From positions 11,929 through 75,928 of the forward strand of contig NZ_LN889813.1 of assembly GCF_900009145.1 (NCBI RefSeq): a DNA stretch of 64,000 bases, in the 5' to 3' direction. Source of the DNA: Planktothrix tepida PCC 9214 (GTDB lineage Bacteria; Cyanobacteriota; Cyanobacteriia; Cyanobacteriales; Microcoleaceae). The position numbers were made by a program, and so were the translations under genes. This document shows, piece by piece, positions 19,175 to 28,318 of this stretch (the stretch's first letter is position 1; every line of letters begins with the position of its first letter). The notes under the pieces were generated by a model. It ran no database searches. It was given only the letters and a program-made list of their open reading frames with translations, and had not been told where the DNA came from.

Positions 19175-19536
19175 TTTAGTAAAATATTAGAAACTGCTGG
19201 ATTTGAAGAATAAAAACTGAGATTTTGAAAGCCGTTTTTAATTCTACAATTGATTATAGTATATTGATTTTAATCAAAAGATGTATAAACCAATACAATT
19301 TTATATCTTGTTTGTTTTTTTTATTTAAAATACCTTTTAAATAAAAATATATAGATTGGCAAAAACGAGGTGTTATTGTAGAATTATAATCGAGTAAGAG
19401 ATCATCATCAATAAACGAAAAGTCCTAAAAGCTAGTATCCAGATAGGAACACGAAACTTTAACATAAGGATATTAACTTTACTGTTGAACACTTACTTCA
19501 GATTAATACAATATTTAGACTCAAGAGGTTATACCC
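19175..19536. promoter_or_regulatory. Divergent promoter region, modA / mop
   Basis: A 362-base AT-rich stretch between two divergent molybdate genes, with no coding potential seen. It must carry both promoters. AAGAGG just before ATG 19537 is the mop ribosome site. A ModE-type palindrome could not be identified with confidence. Confidence 0.5.
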
Positions 19537-19746
19537 ATGAAAATTAGTGCTCGTAATTCTCTCAAAGGAACTGTCAAACAATTGACAGTCGGGGCAGTGA
19601 ATACGGAAGTTGTAATTGAGATTTCACCGGGAGTCGAAATCGTCTCTATTATTACAAAATCCTCGGCTGAAAGTTTAGGGCTTACAGATGGAACAGAAGT
19701 TTATGCCCTCATCAAATCAACTGACGTGATCGTGGGTATTGAATAA
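19537..19746 (+). CDS. mop: Molbindin-type molybdate-binding protein (single Mop domain)
   Basis: A 69-residue protein consisting of one Mop domain: SARNSLKGTVKQLTVGAVNTEV at the start, IVSIITKSSAESLGL in the middle and VYALIKSTDVIVGI at the end. Single-domain molbindins assemble into hexamers that store or buffer cytosolic molybdate. It is divergent from modA, consistent with coordinated molybdenum homeostasis beside the nif genes. Length and motif order are normal. Confidence 0.93.
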   Translation: MKISARNSLKGTVKQLTVGAVNTEVVIEISPGVEIVSIITKSSAESLGLTDGTEVYALIKSTDVIVGIE

Positions 19747-19770
19747 AGGTTAAGACTTTAAATAGTCCTC

Positions 19771-19796
19771 AAAGCTCCCTGAAAACGGGGGCTTTT
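19771..19796 (+). terminator. Intrinsic terminator after mop
   Basis: AAAGCTCCC and GGGGGCTTTT pair around a short loop and end in a T-run, 24 bases after the mop stop. The reverse strand has A-tract symmetry, so it may also end the convergent transcript arriving from the nif side. Confidence 0.7.
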
Positions 19797-19805
19797 CAAC
19801 GGACT

Positions 19806-20147
19806 TTAGAAAGGGGAGATAACTGAATGGAGTTCTAACCATAACCGAGGATAATCTTGTTTAATTTTAGAAAGCGGATCTCGGAGTAGGTTATTAGATT
19901 TAATAAAAACAACATCCATTAATCCCATATTTTCAGCAATTTCTTTGAACAAATGGGATTGCGATCGCAATTCAGAAATTAAAGTTTTAGGGCAATAAAC
20001 TGCAACGTAGTAGAATCGTTTTTCTAGCCGTTTCACTGAAAAATCGAGAACTTTAACATAACAGTTATCCAAAAGTTGTCCGGTGTTAGGATATTCACGC
20101 TTCACAACTTGAATAAATTCTTGGGTAATTAGCTCTTGACTAATCAT
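19806..20147 (-). CDS. Unknown protein at the end of the nif gene run
   Basis: A 113-residue soluble protein with no membrane segment or cysteine cluster that would indicate metal binding (cysteines only in LLDNCYVKV and AVYCPKTL). I do not recognise a family. It lies on the same strand as fdxH, 94 bases downstream of it, with a 60-base palindromic repeat between. The mixed alpha/beta pattern (FYYVAVYCPKTLISELRS, MGLMDVVFIKSNNLL) is protein-like and codon use matches neighbours, so it is probably real. As the last gene of the run it may be part of the nif regulon. Confidence 0.6.
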   Translation of the reverse strand: MISQELITQEFIQVVKREYPNTGQLLDNCYVKVLDFSVKRLEKRFYYVAVYCPKTLISELRSQSHLFKEIAENMGLMDVVFIKSNNLLRDPLSKIKQDYPRLWLELHSVISPF

Positions 20148-20178
20148 GGGAAGTTAGAGATTGAGAGTAATTTGAGAT

Positions 20179-20238
20179 TGTAGGGGTTGAGTTTTTTAAC
20201 CCAGATCCCCTAGAGGGTTGGGCAACCCAACCCCTACA
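20179..20238. repeat. 60-base palindromic repeat (family P60), copy 1
   Basis: Begins TGTAGGGGTTGAG and ends GGGCAACCCAACCCCTACA, with the central AGATCCCCTAGAGGG. The outer arms are inverted complements. Related copies occur at 22973, 38353, 38946 and, shortened, 39521, all between nif-region genes. Confidence 0.85.
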
Positions 20239-20241
20239 AAC

Positions 20242-20544
20242 TTAGACTAAATACGCTTCCTGATGGGTACGAATGGTACAATTTGAACGAGGATATGCAA
20301 CACAAAGGAGAACAAATCCTTTTTCTATTTGTTCATCATCCAGAAAATTTTGTTCAGATTGATCAATTTCCCCTTCAATGACTTTTCCCACACAACTCGA
20401 ACAGGAACCCGCAGAACAAGAGAAAGGTAATTCTATTCCGTTCTCCTCAGCAGCTTTAAGAATATAAGTATCCTCATCGACATCAATCACAGTATCCAAT
20501 CCATACTTTTTGCTTTGTAAGCGAACTTGATAAGTTGTTCCCAT
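20242..20544 (-). CDS. fdxH: [2Fe-2S] ferredoxin, nitrogenase-type FdxH
   Basis: A 100-residue plant-type ferredoxin. The cluster ligands are in CSAGSCSSC (residues about 43-51) and the distal Cys in [10 protein letters not shown] near 81. The tail [13 protein letters not shown] and the Lys-containing N-terminus [13 protein letters not shown] resemble FdxH, which donates electrons to NifH, more than photosynthetic PetF. It lies 39 bases after hesB in the nif run, as in many diazotrophic cyanobacteria. Confidence 0.93.
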   Translation of the reverse strand: MGTTYQVRLQSKKYGLDTVIDVDEDTYILKAAEENGIELPFSCSAGSCSSCVGKVIEGEIDQSEQNFLDDEQIEKGFVLLCVAYPRSNCTIRTHQEAYLV

Positions 20545-20583
20545 GTTTTTACACCTTATAATGTATGTAGAAGTACCAAAAAA

Positions 20584-20961
20584 TTAACTGCAAGGAACCG
20601 CAGCAGGGGTACAATCCCCAGCTTTGAAAGATTTGCCACAGCCACAACTACCAGAAGCATTCGGATTAGAAAACTTAAATCCAGACTCCATTAAACCATC
20701 AATGAAATCAATCTCTAATCCTTCTAATAAAGGGGAACTCTTCAGGTCAATATAAAATAGTACAGAATCCTCTTCAATTACCAAATCATCAGAGTGAGGT
20801 TGACTGGTAATATCCATTTTATATTCATAACCGCTACATCCCCCATCAGCAACAGAAAGCCTTACACCTCTACGAGTAGCAGTTTCATCTGAAGAGCCTT
20901 TTGCTCTTAGAAAAGCCCGAAGCCTGAATGCCGCTTTCTCCGTTAAATTAATCATGGTCAA
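20584..20961 (-). CDS. hesB: HesB/IscA-type Fe-S carrier
   Basis: A 125-residue A-type carrier. The three conserved cysteines are in DGGCSGYEYKM near residue 43 and GSCGCGKSF near 108. It probably transfers or assembles Fe-S clusters for nitrogenase components. It sits between hesA (27 bases upstream) and fdxH, the usual cyanobacterial nif arrangement. The N-terminal segment EKAAFRLRAFLRAKG and a short Cys-containing tail (CTPAAVPCS) are in keeping with nif-linked HesB. Confidence 0.92.
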   Translation of the reverse strand: MTMINLTEKAAFRLRAFLRAKGSSDETATRRGVRLSVADGGCSGYEYKMDITSQPHSDDLVIEEDSVLFYIDLKSSPLLEGLEIDFIDGLMESGFKFSNPNASGSCGCGKSFKAGDCTPAAVPCS

Positions 20962-20988
20962 ATCTCCTAAATTGAATCAATAGATCAA

Positions 20989-21735
20989 CTATTTTTGTGT
21001 GCCACAAACCGGACAATGGCGATCATGATAGGTATGAAGTTTAGAGAAATTCAAAGTCCCTAAATCCATCATTAACAGGTGAGAAAATAAGGGTTGTCCA
21101 AGCCCTGTAATCACCTTAATTGCTTCTAATGCAGTTAAACAAGCTAAGGTTCCAGAAACCGCACCTAACACCCCAAAACCCCGTTTATCCCATTCCGGTT
21201 TTTCAGGAAATAAACAAGATAAGCAAGGCGTTTTACCGGGAATAATTGTTGTTAAATACGCTTCCATTCCGTTCATGGCTGCTTCCACCATAGGTTTTTG
21301 CCAACGGACACAAGCTGCATTTAATAAATCCCGTTCTACAAAGTTATGGGCACAGTCTAAGGTGATATCAGCTTGTAACACTAACGAATCAACATTAGAT
21401 GCCGTTACATATTCAGGAATAGCCTCAATTTCCACATCCGGGTTAATTGCAGCCAGGCTTTCTTTCGCTTTCTCAATTCGAGGTTTCCCCACCCAATCTT
21501 CTGTCATCAGAACTTGGCGGTTCATGTCATCTCGGCGTAAATTACCACCTCGAACTAATATTAACCGTCCAATTCCTGCAACTGCTAAATAAAGGGCTGC
21601 TGTTCCTCCTAACCCTCCCACACCTGTCACTAAAACAGTGCTGGTACGAAGTTTATTTTGGGCTTCTTCCCCAAAACCGGGAAGCATGATTTGGCGTTGA
21701 TAACGTTCTAACTCAGTGGGTGTTAGGCTGAACAT
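20989..21735 (-). CDS. hesA: HesA, ThiF/E1-like protein of the nif cluster
   Basis: A 248-residue E1-like adenylating enzyme. The nucleotide loop is VLVTGVGGLGGTAALYLAVAG (about residues 30-50) with the ADP-ribose-binding Arg in DDMNRQVL. A zinc site is given by CLSCLFPE and CPVCGTQK near the C-terminus. ThiF relatives activate a carrier protein for sulfur transfer; HesA has been implicated in nitrogen fixation in cyanobacteria but its exact substrate is not settled. It lies 11 bases after nifW, so it is translated from the same mRNA. Confidence 0.9.
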   Translation of the reverse strand: MFSLTPTELERYQRQIMLPGFGEEAQNKLRTSTVLVTGVGGLGGTAALYLAVAGIGRLILVRGGNLRRDDMNRQVLMTEDWVGKPRIEKAKESLAAINPDVEIEAIPEYVTASNVDSLVLQADITLDCAHNFVERDLLNAACVRWQKPMVEAAMNGMEAYLTTIIPGKTPCLSCLFPEKPEWDKRGFGVLGAVSGTLACLTALEAIKVITGLGQPLFSHLLMMDLGTLNFSKLHTYHDRHCPVCGTQK

Positions 21736-21746
21736 TTCAATCCTCC

Positions 21747-22064
21747 TTAATCTGACTCAATTTCTGAGAGTAAAACTACATTTTTGGGCTTTTCGTTGAA
21801 AACCTTGAAGAGTTTTTCCTCCACTGCGGTTGAAGTTAAAAATACGTTGTAGGCTTGTTGCAGTGCTTCACGATACTGATTGAGTTTTTCTTCAGGTTCG
21901 ATATCGGGAAAAGCTGCATCAATTTTAGCCACTAATTGAGAGAATTTCTTCAAGATATGAAGACGGTTAACATTGACAATTTGCTCGTCAAAGGGGAGTT
22001 GGAAGAACTGGAAATATTCTTCCGCATCCATTAACTTTTTAAAGTCAGATAAGGCTTGGGTCAT
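21747..22064 (-). CDS. nifW: Nitrogenase-stabilising protein NifW
   Basis: A 105-residue NifW: FKKLMDAEEYFQFFQLPFD at the start, then RLHILKKFSQLV and LQQAYNVFLTSTAVEEKLFKVF. NifW is reported to protect the MoFe protein, probably against oxygen damage. It is 24 bases downstream of the DUF683 gene and 11 bases upstream of hesA. Confidence 0.93.
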   Translation of the reverse strand: MTQALSDFKKLMDAEEYFQFFQLPFDEQIVNVNRLHILKKFSQLVAKIDAAFPDIEPEEKLNQYREALQQAYNVFLTSTAVEEKLFKVFNEKPKNVVLLSEIESD

Positions 22065-22088
22065 GATTGGTTTTGGGTGAAATAGTTT

Positions 22089-22301
22089 CTATTGAGATTC
22101 CCGTGCTTTTAGCTGCTTTTTGAGTTCGTCTAACTCTCGATAAAGTTGATAGGTTCTGCCCGCAACTTCCATAATATTCTCGAAATCCGTTGGCAATCCT
22201 TCAGCTAAATCATGGAGTTCCATTTTTAATTGTCCACCTTGACTATTAAGACGCTTAATTTTTGTCTTTAATTCGTCAAGGGTTAAATCAACTTGAACCA
22301 T
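22089..22301 (-). CDS. DUF683 / CCE_0567-type nif-associated small protein
   Basis: A 70-residue protein, nearly all helical: LDELKTKIKRLNSQGGQLKMEL, then LAEGLPTDFENIMEVA, then YRELDELKKQLKA. This matches the CCE_0567 (DUF683) family, whose Cyanothece member forms a helical hairpin and is encoded in nif clusters. A metal-binding role has been suggested for relatives. It sits between the DUF269 gene and nifW. Confidence 0.85.
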   Translation of the reverse strand: MVQVDLTLDELKTKIKRLNSQGGQLKMELHDLAEGLPTDFENIMEVAGRTYQLYRELDELKKQLKARESQ

Positions 22302-22302
22302 G

Positions 22303-22449
22303 TCAGTTACCAGTTATCAGTTAACAGTTATCAGTTACCAGTTATCAGTTACCAGTTATCAAATGTCATGAAATAGTTTGTTGTATTGGGTTTTTCTTCA
22401 AAAACTTATCAACCTTCACTGATGACTGATAACTGATAACTGAACACTG
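22303..22449. repeat. Heptamer repeats facing each other (CAGTTAT/ATAACTG family)
   Basis: Several degenerate copies of CAGTTAT/CAGTTAC at 22303-22361 are followed by complementary ACTGATA copies at about 22420-22449. In RNA the two blocks could pair into a long stem between the DUF269 and DUF683 genes. Confidence 0.8.
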
Positions 22450-22452
22450 ATT

Positions 22453-22911
22453 TCAAGCGTTAGTGACTTCTCGATATTTAGTCGCTAATTCAACAGCAGA
22501 TTTCGTCAGTTTTTCGCCTTCTGCTGCTAATTTTTCCATAGATTCATAGCCAAAACGTTGAGCATCTCTGAGGGTTTTAGAAACGACTAAAAGATGACCG
22601 GAAAAAATTAATGCCCAACCGAATCCTTCATGGCTTAAGTTAATCACAACTTGGCATAATAATCCAGTTTCTTGTTCTACTAAAGTTGCGATCGCCCGAT
22701 AAAACGCAGTAATTCTTAATTGGGTGATGGGTTCTACATCCCCTTCTACAGAAATTTTACGTTTTTGTTCTTTCGTTAAAATTAAGGGTTTCAGAATTAA
22801 TTCATCTGACCAACTCCGATAAACGCCCATACTATCTTGAGCCCGAATTTGGCGAACTAATTCTTTCAAAAATGGAGTGTTTGTGATGGATATGATGGTT
22901 TCTGTTGTCAT
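22453..22911 (-). CDS. NifX-associated protein (DUF269)
   Basis: A 152-residue protein matching the NifX-associated family: FLKELVRQIRAQDSMGVYRSW near the start and FGWALIFSGHLLVVSKTLRDAQRFGYES near residue 110. It is almost always found beside nifX; the molecular role is not established, though a part in FeMo-cofactor handling is suggested by context. A P60 palindromic repeat lies between it and nifX. Confidence 0.9.
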   Translation of the reverse strand: MTTETIISITNTPFLKELVRQIRAQDSMGVYRSWSDELILKPLILTKEQKRKISVEGDVEPITQLRITAFYRAIATLVEQETGLLCQVVINLSHEGFGWALIFSGHLLVVSKTLRDAQRFGYESMEKLAAEGEKLTKSAVELATKYREVTNA

Positions 22912-22972
22912 TGTTATTTTCTCCTGTGTTGTGTTGGATATTGCAAGTCAAGTCGAGGTTGTTCTATTTTAG

Positions 22973-23031
22973 GGTAGGGGTTAGATTGCCCAACCCTCTA
23001 GGGATCTGGGTTGGATAACCCAACCCCTACC
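22973..23031. repeat. P60 palindromic repeat, copy 2
   Basis: Starts GGTAGGGGTTAGATTGCCC and ends AACCCAACCCCTACC, with AACCCTCTAGGGATCTGGG inside. It lies between nifX and the DUF269 gene and is inverted relative to copy 1. Confidence 0.85.
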
Positions 23032-23067
23032 GTTATTTTTCATCCCTCAAAAAAGCTTAATGTCTAA

Positions 23068-23469
23068 TTATTCCTCCTCGAAATCCTCAAACGTTTTTTC
23101 CTTTTGCTGGAGTGCTTTTCGCAACCAAGGGGGAGGATTACCCTTTAAAGTTTGGACTAATTTATTGAGGATATCGGTAATTAAATCTTCTTCACTTCTA
23201 GCTTTTACGGGTGTAACTTTTTTGCGAATTAATCGCGCTGCGGCACTGCCTCCGATCGCAGAAACATAAACAATTGTACAATCCGATAAAGCTTCTAATT
23301 TAGGAACTAATTTATCCTCATTACCATCCTCTTTGAGGTCGCCATCAAAGGTTAAAGTATTAACAAATTCATATCCTTCTGTGGAAACCTCATAAACTTC
23401 CAGTTGTTTTGCCCAACCAAAATGAGCATTAATATGAACGGAATCATTCGTAGCAAAGGCAATTTTCAT
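23068..23469 (-). CDS. nifX: FeMo-cofactor carrier NifX
   Basis: A 133-residue member of the NifX/NafY/NifB-tail fold: MKIAFATNDSVHINAHFGWA at the start and TIVYVSAIGGSAAARLIRKK in the core. NifX carries NifB-co or the VK-cluster between NifB and NifEN. The ribosome site CAGGAG precedes the ATG. It lies 26 bases after nifN. The C-terminus is acidic (KTFEDFEEE). Confidence 0.93.
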   Translation of the reverse strand: MKIAFATNDSVHINAHFGWAKQLEVYEVSTEGYEFVNTLTFDGDLKEDGNEDKLVPKLEALSDCTIVYVSAIGGSAAARLIRKKVTPVKARSEEDLITDILNKLVQTLKGNPPPWLRKALQQKEKTFEDFEEE

Positions 23470-23495
23470 GGTTTTCTCCTGTGTTGAGTAAGAAG

Positions 23496-24821
23496 TTAGG
23501 GGGAATCAAACCCCAACGAATGATGGCTATTTTCTTCCTGTTCCAGAAGCAGATTCCCTAAATTGAATAAAAATTCTTTACTTCCCCGATAACCTACGGT
23601 TGAAAAGTAACCATTTCCTAAGCGATCAAAGATGGGAATTCCTAGCCGATAAAGGGGAATGTGTAGTTTTTCACTCACGCCTTTAGCATTAGAATTGGAG
23701 ATTAATAAATCAGAAGCGATCGCTAAATTTTCTAGGTCTTCTAAGTCTCCAATTATAACAGATTCAACGGGAATTTTGTCAAGTAAAGGGGATTGAGTTG
23801 TGGTAATTGCCGCTTGAATTTCTGCCCCCATTTCCTGTAAAAAAACACTCGTTGAATACAGTAAATCCGGTTCAAGGGCTAAACAAACTCGCTTCCGACC
23901 AAAATAGAAGTGAGTGTCTAACATGGCATCCTGTAATTGGCGACGTTGACGACAATATTTTTCAGGAACCGGAGATGAACTCAACTGAGATAATTTCATT
24001 AAAAATTCATCAACCGCTTTTAATCCAGTAAGCCGAGGAAATACCTGATATTCAGTACCAAAACGTTGATGTAAAATCTCCGCCACCACCCGCATACTTT
24101 CTCCCAAAGCCAGGGTAAAATTCGAGGAACCAATACGCTTTAAATTCGTTAAAGTTGTCCCCCCCGTTGTCGTTGCGGTATAGCCTCCATCTGATAAGTG
24201 ACCGTCTAAAGATGTGGAGAGGTCAGGAACAGCGATCGCATCAAATCCAAAAGCAGTAACAATTTCTTTAATTTCCTCAACATCTCCCGGCGTAAAAGCA
24301 GAACTTACTAATAGCGTTACTTGATTTTTTTGAGTTTCTCCAGCTACCGGAATTTCTCGAATAATACTTTCTACTGTAGCTGCATAACCATCTTGTAATG
24401 CTCCCTTAAAATCAGGTGTTGAAACAAAAATAATCGGAAAATCTTTTAATTCAGGATGTTCTTGTTTCACGGTTCTGAGGATACCCTCCATATCATCTCC
24501 CCGTGTTTCTGTTAACCCAGTTGTACAGAGTCCGATAATTTCTGGTTTTGCCTTTTCTAAGAGCGTTAAAATGGCAATTTCAACATTTTCTTCTCCGCCT
24601 AAAATTGTACTTACTTCCGTCATTGCCGTTGTACTTAACGGAATCGCTTCTCGGAAATGTCGCACCAGCAAAACTTTAGCAAAGGCGGTACAACCTTGGG
24701 AACCATGCAACAAAGGCATTGTTCCTTTTAAACCTAAGAATGCCAACGCTGCACCCAAAGGCTGAGATTGTTTAAGCGGATTAACCGCAACTGGTTTTTT
24801 AGGGGAGATTACAGTAGCCAT
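23496..24821 (-). CDS. nifN: FeMo-cofactor scaffold subunit NifN
   Basis: A 441-residue nitrogenase-like subunit. NPLKQSQPLGAALAFLGLKG and MPLLHGSQGCTAFAKVLLVRH near residues 15-55 are characteristic. ILGGEENVEIAIL and GLCTTGLTETRGDDMEGIL follow. With NifE it forms the heterotetramer on which FeMo-cofactor is completed. A CAGTTAT repeat block separates it from nifE. Length is normal. Confidence 0.94.
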   Translation of the reverse strand: MATVISPKKPVAVNPLKQSQPLGAALAFLGLKGTMPLLHGSQGCTAFAKVLLVRHFREAIPLSTTAMTEVSTILGGEENVEIAILTLLEKAKPEIIGLCTTGLTETRGDDMEGILRTVKQEHPELKDFPIIFVSTPDFKGALQDGYAATVESIIREIPVAGETQKNQVTLLVSSAFTPGDVEEIKEIVTAFGFDAIAVPDLSTSLDGHLSDGGYTATTTGGTTLTNLKRIGSSNFTLALGESMRVVAEILHQRFGTEYQVFPRLTGLKAVDEFLMKLSQLSSSPVPEKYCRQRRQLQDAMLDTHFYFGRKRVCLALEPDLLYSTSVFLQEMGAEIQAAITTTQSPLLDKIPVESVIIGDLEDLENLAIASDLLISNSNAKGVSEKLHIPLYRLGIPIFDRLGNGYFSTVGYRGSKEFLFNLGNLLLEQEENSHHSLGFDSP

Positions 24822-24825
24822 AATA

Positions 24826-24864
24826 CAGTTATCAGTTATCAGTTATCAGTTATCAGTTATCAGT
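24826..24864. repeat. CAGTTAT heptamer tandem repeat (nifE-nifN gap)
   Basis: Five perfect tandem copies of CAGTTAT plus a partial one fill most of the gap of 45 bases between nifE and nifN. Similar blocks recur at 22303, 31920, 54166 and 56745. Confidence 0.95.
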
Positions 24865-24866
24865 CA

Positions 24867-26252
24867 TTAGTCATCAGCTATTCGTAATTCCCAAGGGGCG
24901 GGTTGACGAATTTGTTCCCAAATAGGGCTATATAAAGCTTCGTCTAATTCCCTTGCCATTTCCACCATTCCGACATAACCGGAATAGGGATGATGGCGTT
25001 CTTGGTTAATATCTAAAAAGGGAATTTTGGCTTTTAAAGCAGTGTATTGATTTCGTCCCCCTGCAATTAACATATCTGCTTTTGTTTTGTCAATTACTTT
25101 CAGTAATTCAGCCGCATTTCCTTTTTCCAACATGATGCCATCTTTGCCCAGCAAATCTTTGATTTTTGCCTTATCTTCTTCTGTACTTTTTTTCGTGCTG
25201 GTGGCGACAACTTCCATTCCTAAATCTTTAGCGGCGGAAATAATCGACCAACTTTTAACCCCTCCTGTGTACAGAACTACTCGTTTTCCTTTTAAACGAG
25301 CTCGATAGGTCGCCAGTTGTTCATCTAACTTGGCAGTTTCCTCAGCAATTAATTGTTCGGTGCGCTCTTGTAAGTCTGCGTCCCCAATTTTTTGAGCAAT
25401 GTTTCGCAAACAGCGATTCATGTCATCAATGCCATAAAAGGATTCTTCCAAATAGGGAATCCCATATTTTTCTTCCATTTTTCTCGCCATATTAATCAAC
25501 GCCTTTGAACAAATCATGACGTTGAGTTTGGCTCGATGGGCTGTACAGATTTCTTGGTAACGACTATCCCCTGTAATTTTAGCCAGAACCCGAATTCCTA
25601 ACTTTTCAAATAAGGGAAGAACGCCCCACATTTCCCCAGCAATATTGTATTCCCCGATTAAATTAATATCGTAGGGCGTGGTATAATCTGGTTCGGCTGT
25701 ACCGACAACATAGTCTAGTAAAGTTTCTCCCCCAATCCGATTTCCTAAGTTTTTACTCCCAACAAAACCCGGAGACTGAACGGGAATCACAGGAATTCCA
25801 ACTTTTGTACTCGCCGCCTCACAAACCGCATCTAAGTCATCGCCAATTAAGGCTGTTACACAAGTGGAATAAACAAAAACTGCTGCGGGTTGATAACGGT
25901 TTTTAATTTCCAAAATGGCTTTATAAAGCTTTTTCTCACCCCCAAAAATGACATCATTTTCACTTAAATCAGTGGTAAAGCCAATTTTGTAAAGCTTGGA
26001 ACCGGAAGACAAACTGCCACGACTGCCCCAGGCGTTCCCAGCACAGGCAATGGGGCCATGTACTAAATGGGCAACATCGGTAATCGGAACCAGGGCAATA
26101 CTGGCACCATCAAAGGCACAACCCCCTTGGGCAGCACCGGGTTGGGCTTGTTGCTTACACGCTTTATTCTTCTTGTCGCCATCTTTTTTGTGATTGTGTT
26201 CGCAAGCCTTTTCCGCCAGCAATTCAGCAATTTTCGCGCTTGTGAGTTTCAT
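24867..26252 (-). CDS. nifE: FeMo-cofactor scaffold subunit NifE
   Basis: About 461 residues from ATG 26252. An in-frame ATG at 26321 would add 23 residues unlike any NifE, and NifE proteins usually begin MKLT. Conserved segments are [56 protein letters not shown] and [18 protein letters not shown], which hold the Fe-S ligands. It partners NifN. There is no strong ribosome site for either start. It lies 72 bases after the small Mo-nitrogenase C-terminal-domain gene. Confidence 0.94.
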   Translation of the reverse strand: MKLTSAKIAELLAEKACEHNHKKDGDKKNKACKQQAQPGAAQGGCAFDGASIALVPITDVAHLVHGPIACAGNAWGSRGSLSSGSKLYKIGFTTDLSENDVIFGGEKKLYKAILEIKNRYQPAAVFVYSTCVTALIGDDLDAVCEAASTKVGIPVIPVQSPGFVGSKNLGNRIGGETLLDYVVGTAEPDYTTPYDINLIGEYNIAGEMWGVLPLFEKLGIRVLAKITGDSRYQEICTAHRAKLNVMICSKALINMARKMEEKYGIPYLEESFYGIDDMNRCLRNIAQKIGDADLQERTEQLIAEETAKLDEQLATYRARLKGKRVVLYTGGVKSWSIISAAKDLGMEVVATSTKKSTEEDKAKIKDLLGKDGIMLEKGNAAELLKVIDKTKADMLIAGGRNQYTALKAKIPFLDINQERHHPYSGYVGMVEMARELDEALYSPIWEQIRQPAPWELRIADD

Positions 26253-26324
26253 AGGACAGGGGTGTGTTGTCGGTTGTCTGTGATCGCAAAAGGCAGAGGT
26301 TTCATTGATTCCCTGCCTCAATCT

Positions 26325-26600
26325 TTAACTGGCTTGTTCGCCACAAACATCAGCGAGGTAGGTGAGGGCGCGGAACCGCAGGGCAATTAATTCATCGTAT
26401 AAAGGGTTGAACTTACACAGGGGAGGAATGTGTAACGTCCATCCAACTAATAACGTGATGTTTCGTTCAAAGGGACATTGACCGGGGATAAGTTGACAGA
26501 TCAGGTGGGCGAAGTTGCGATCGTGAATTTCTAATCCATCTATCCATTGACGCAACGGCCAGAGGATATCCAGCTTCTTATGAAGGGAGAAAGTAATCAT
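26325..26600 (-). CDS. Mo-dependent nitrogenase C-terminal-domain protein
   Basis: A 91-residue protein between nifK and nifE. DILWPLRQWIDGLEIHDRNFAH, LICQLIPGQCPFERNI and KFNPLYDELIALRFRALTYL match the small Mo-nitro_C family found in cyanobacterial nif clusters and sometimes elsewhere in the genome. Function is unknown despite the name. Conserved cysteines lie in LICQLIPGQCPF and the C-terminal CGE. Confidence 0.88.
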   Translation of the reverse strand: MITFSLHKKLDILWPLRQWIDGLEIHDRNFAHLICQLIPGQCPFERNITLLVGWTLHIPPLCKFNPLYDELIALRFRALTYLADVCGEQAS

Positions 26601-26643
26601 AGCAGGAAGTCCAGAGTGAGAAGCTGTTGACTGTTAAGTGTTA

Positions 26644-26671
26644 GTAGAGACGCGCCATGGCGCGTCTGTAC
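26644..26671. repeat. 28-bp palindromic repeat between nifK and the next gene
   Basis: GTAGAGACGCGCCA followed by TGGCGCGTCTGTAC, one mismatch from a perfect palindrome. It is intergenic, 16 bases past the nifK stop in transcription order. Confidence 0.92.
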
Positions 26672-26686
26672 AGTGAACAGTGACCC

Positions 26687-28222
26687 TTAACGAATCAAGT
26701 CGTAAGAGATATCAGTTTTGGAAGGGATAATTGTGTTGCGATCGAGTTCGTCAAGGAGGGTATTGACAATCCAATTTAAGAGGTTGATCGTACCTTGGTA
26801 TCCAAAAGTAGCATACCGATGCAAGTGATGACGATCAAAGATCGGATAGCCAATGCGGACGAAGGGGGTTTTAGTATCACGCCACAGATATTTTCCGTAG
26901 GAGTTGCCAATCAGCAAATCAACGGGTTCGGTGAAGAGGAGTGAACGCATATGCCATAAATCTTTACCCCCCCAGATCGTCGCTTCTTGACCATAGGGAC
27001 TGGAATCTAACAACGCTTTTAACTCAGCTTCAAATTCTGGGTTGCTGTTGCTAACCACAATATGCACTGGTTCAGCCCCTAACTCCAGCAAGAAGCTAAC
27101 TAAACCATAAACTAAATCAGGATCACCATACAGGGCAATGCGTTTACCATGAATCCAAGATTGAGAATCTGTAATCGCGTCTACTGCCCGTCCCCGTTCA
27201 AGTTCCAATTCTTGGGGGATAGGATTACCCGTCAGTTCAGATAAAGCCATCAAGAATTCATCGGTTCCCCGAATTCCAACAGGACGGGAAACGGAGGTTT
27301 TTTGTCCCCATTCTTTAGCAATATAATCCCGTGTTTTTGAGGTGGAATAAGCTTGTAATGCGATCGTTGCTTCTGCATTAATAGCATCGGCTGCATCGTC
27401 TAATTTGGTTCCCCCTTGATACATCCGATATTCCCCATCATTGGGCGAGTCGAGATAATCAGAATTATCCGCCAACAGGGTATAATTTGCCCCCATTAAA
27501 GACGCCATCCGTTTAACTTCCCGCAGGTTGCCAATATAGGTTTCAAAACCAGGGATTAAGTTAACTTTGCCATTGGTGGTTTCTTTCTTCTGACCTGCGG
27601 TTAAGTTAGACAGAATCCCCTTCATCATATTGTCGTAACCCGTGATATGGGAACCGACAAAGCTAGGAGTATGGGCATAAGGAACCGGGAAGTCTTTAGG
27701 CACAGAACCCGCTTCCTTGGAGTTGGAAATAAACGCCCCCAAGTCATCCCCAATTACCTCTGCCATACAAGTCGTACAGAGGGCAATCATTTTAGGTTTA
27801 TATAGGGCGTAGGCATTCGCCAACCCATCAATCATGTTGTTGAGTCCACCAAACACGGCAGCATCTTCGGTCATGGAAGAGGAAACCGCCGAGAAGGGTT
27901 CTTTAAAGTGGCGAGTGAAGTGGGTGCGGAAGTAAGCCACACACCCTTGAGAACCGTGAACGAAGGGAAGGGTAGACTCGAAACCTACGGCGGCTAAAAT
28001 CGCGCCTAACGGTTGGCAAGCTTTCGCGGGGTTGACGGTTAAGGCTTCACGGGCAAAGTTTTTATCCCGATATTCCCAGGTTTTTGTCCACTCAGCAATC
28101 CGGGCGACTTCATCCGGGTCGTGTCCACCTTCAAATTCTTTCTTATTGGTGAAAAGTTCCTGATATTCTTGTTCTTGGAACAGCGTTGCGTGATCTTTAA
28201 TATTCTCTACATTCTGAGCCAT
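26687..28222 (-). CDS. nifK: Nitrogenase MoFe protein beta subunit
   Basis: A 511-residue NifK. P-cluster ligands are visible in [17 protein letters not shown] near residue 68, [19 protein letters not shown] near 93 and [18 protein letters not shown] near 152. [13 protein letters not shown] and [12 protein letters not shown] also match. The ribosome site GGAGAAAG precedes the ATG. It lies 96 bases after nifD, with two small palindromes in the gap. With NifD it forms the alpha2beta2 dinitrogenase. Confidence 0.97.
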   Translation of the reverse strand: MAQNVENIKDHATLFQEQEYQELFTNKKEFEGGHDPDEVARIAEWTKTWEYRDKNFAREALTVNPAKACQPLGAILAAVGFESTLPFVHGSQGCVAYFRTHFTRHFKEPFSAVSSSMTEDAAVFGGLNNMIDGLANAYALYKPKMIALCTTCMAEVIGDDLGAFISNSKEAGSVPKDFPVPYAHTPSFVGSHITGYDNMMKGILSNLTAGQKKETTNGKVNLIPGFETYIGNLREVKRMASLMGANYTLLADNSDYLDSPNDGEYRMYQGGTKLDDAADAINAEATIALQAYSTSKTRDYIAKEWGQKTSVSRPVGIRGTDEFLMALSELTGNPIPQELELERGRAVDAITDSQSWIHGKRIALYGDPDLVYGLVSFLLELGAEPVHIVVSNSNPEFEAELKALLDSSPYGQEATIWGGKDLWHMRSLLFTEPVDLLIGNSYGKYLWRDTKTPFVRIGYPIFDRHHLHRYATFGYQGTINLLNWIVNTLLDELDRNTIIPSKTDISYDLIR

Positions 28223-28249
28223 TGTCTTTCTCCACTAATTGTTGAGGTG

Positions 28250-28316
28250 GTGGAACAGGCGAGATGCCTGTTCTTTTTATTAACTTATCTAGTGACAGGC
28301 AAGATGCCTGTTCCAC
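28250..28316. repeat. Paired AACAGGC-type palindromes in the nifD-nifK gap
   Basis: Two palindromes, GGAACAGGCGAGATGCCTGTTC (28252-28273, arms AACAGGC and GCCTGTT) and a second with arms ACAGGC and GCCTGT at 28295-28313. The outermost arms GTGGAACAGGC and GCCTGTTCCAC can also pair across the whole unit. A third copy lies in the cysE coding end at 36326. Confidence 0.88.
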
Positions 28317-28318
28317 TT

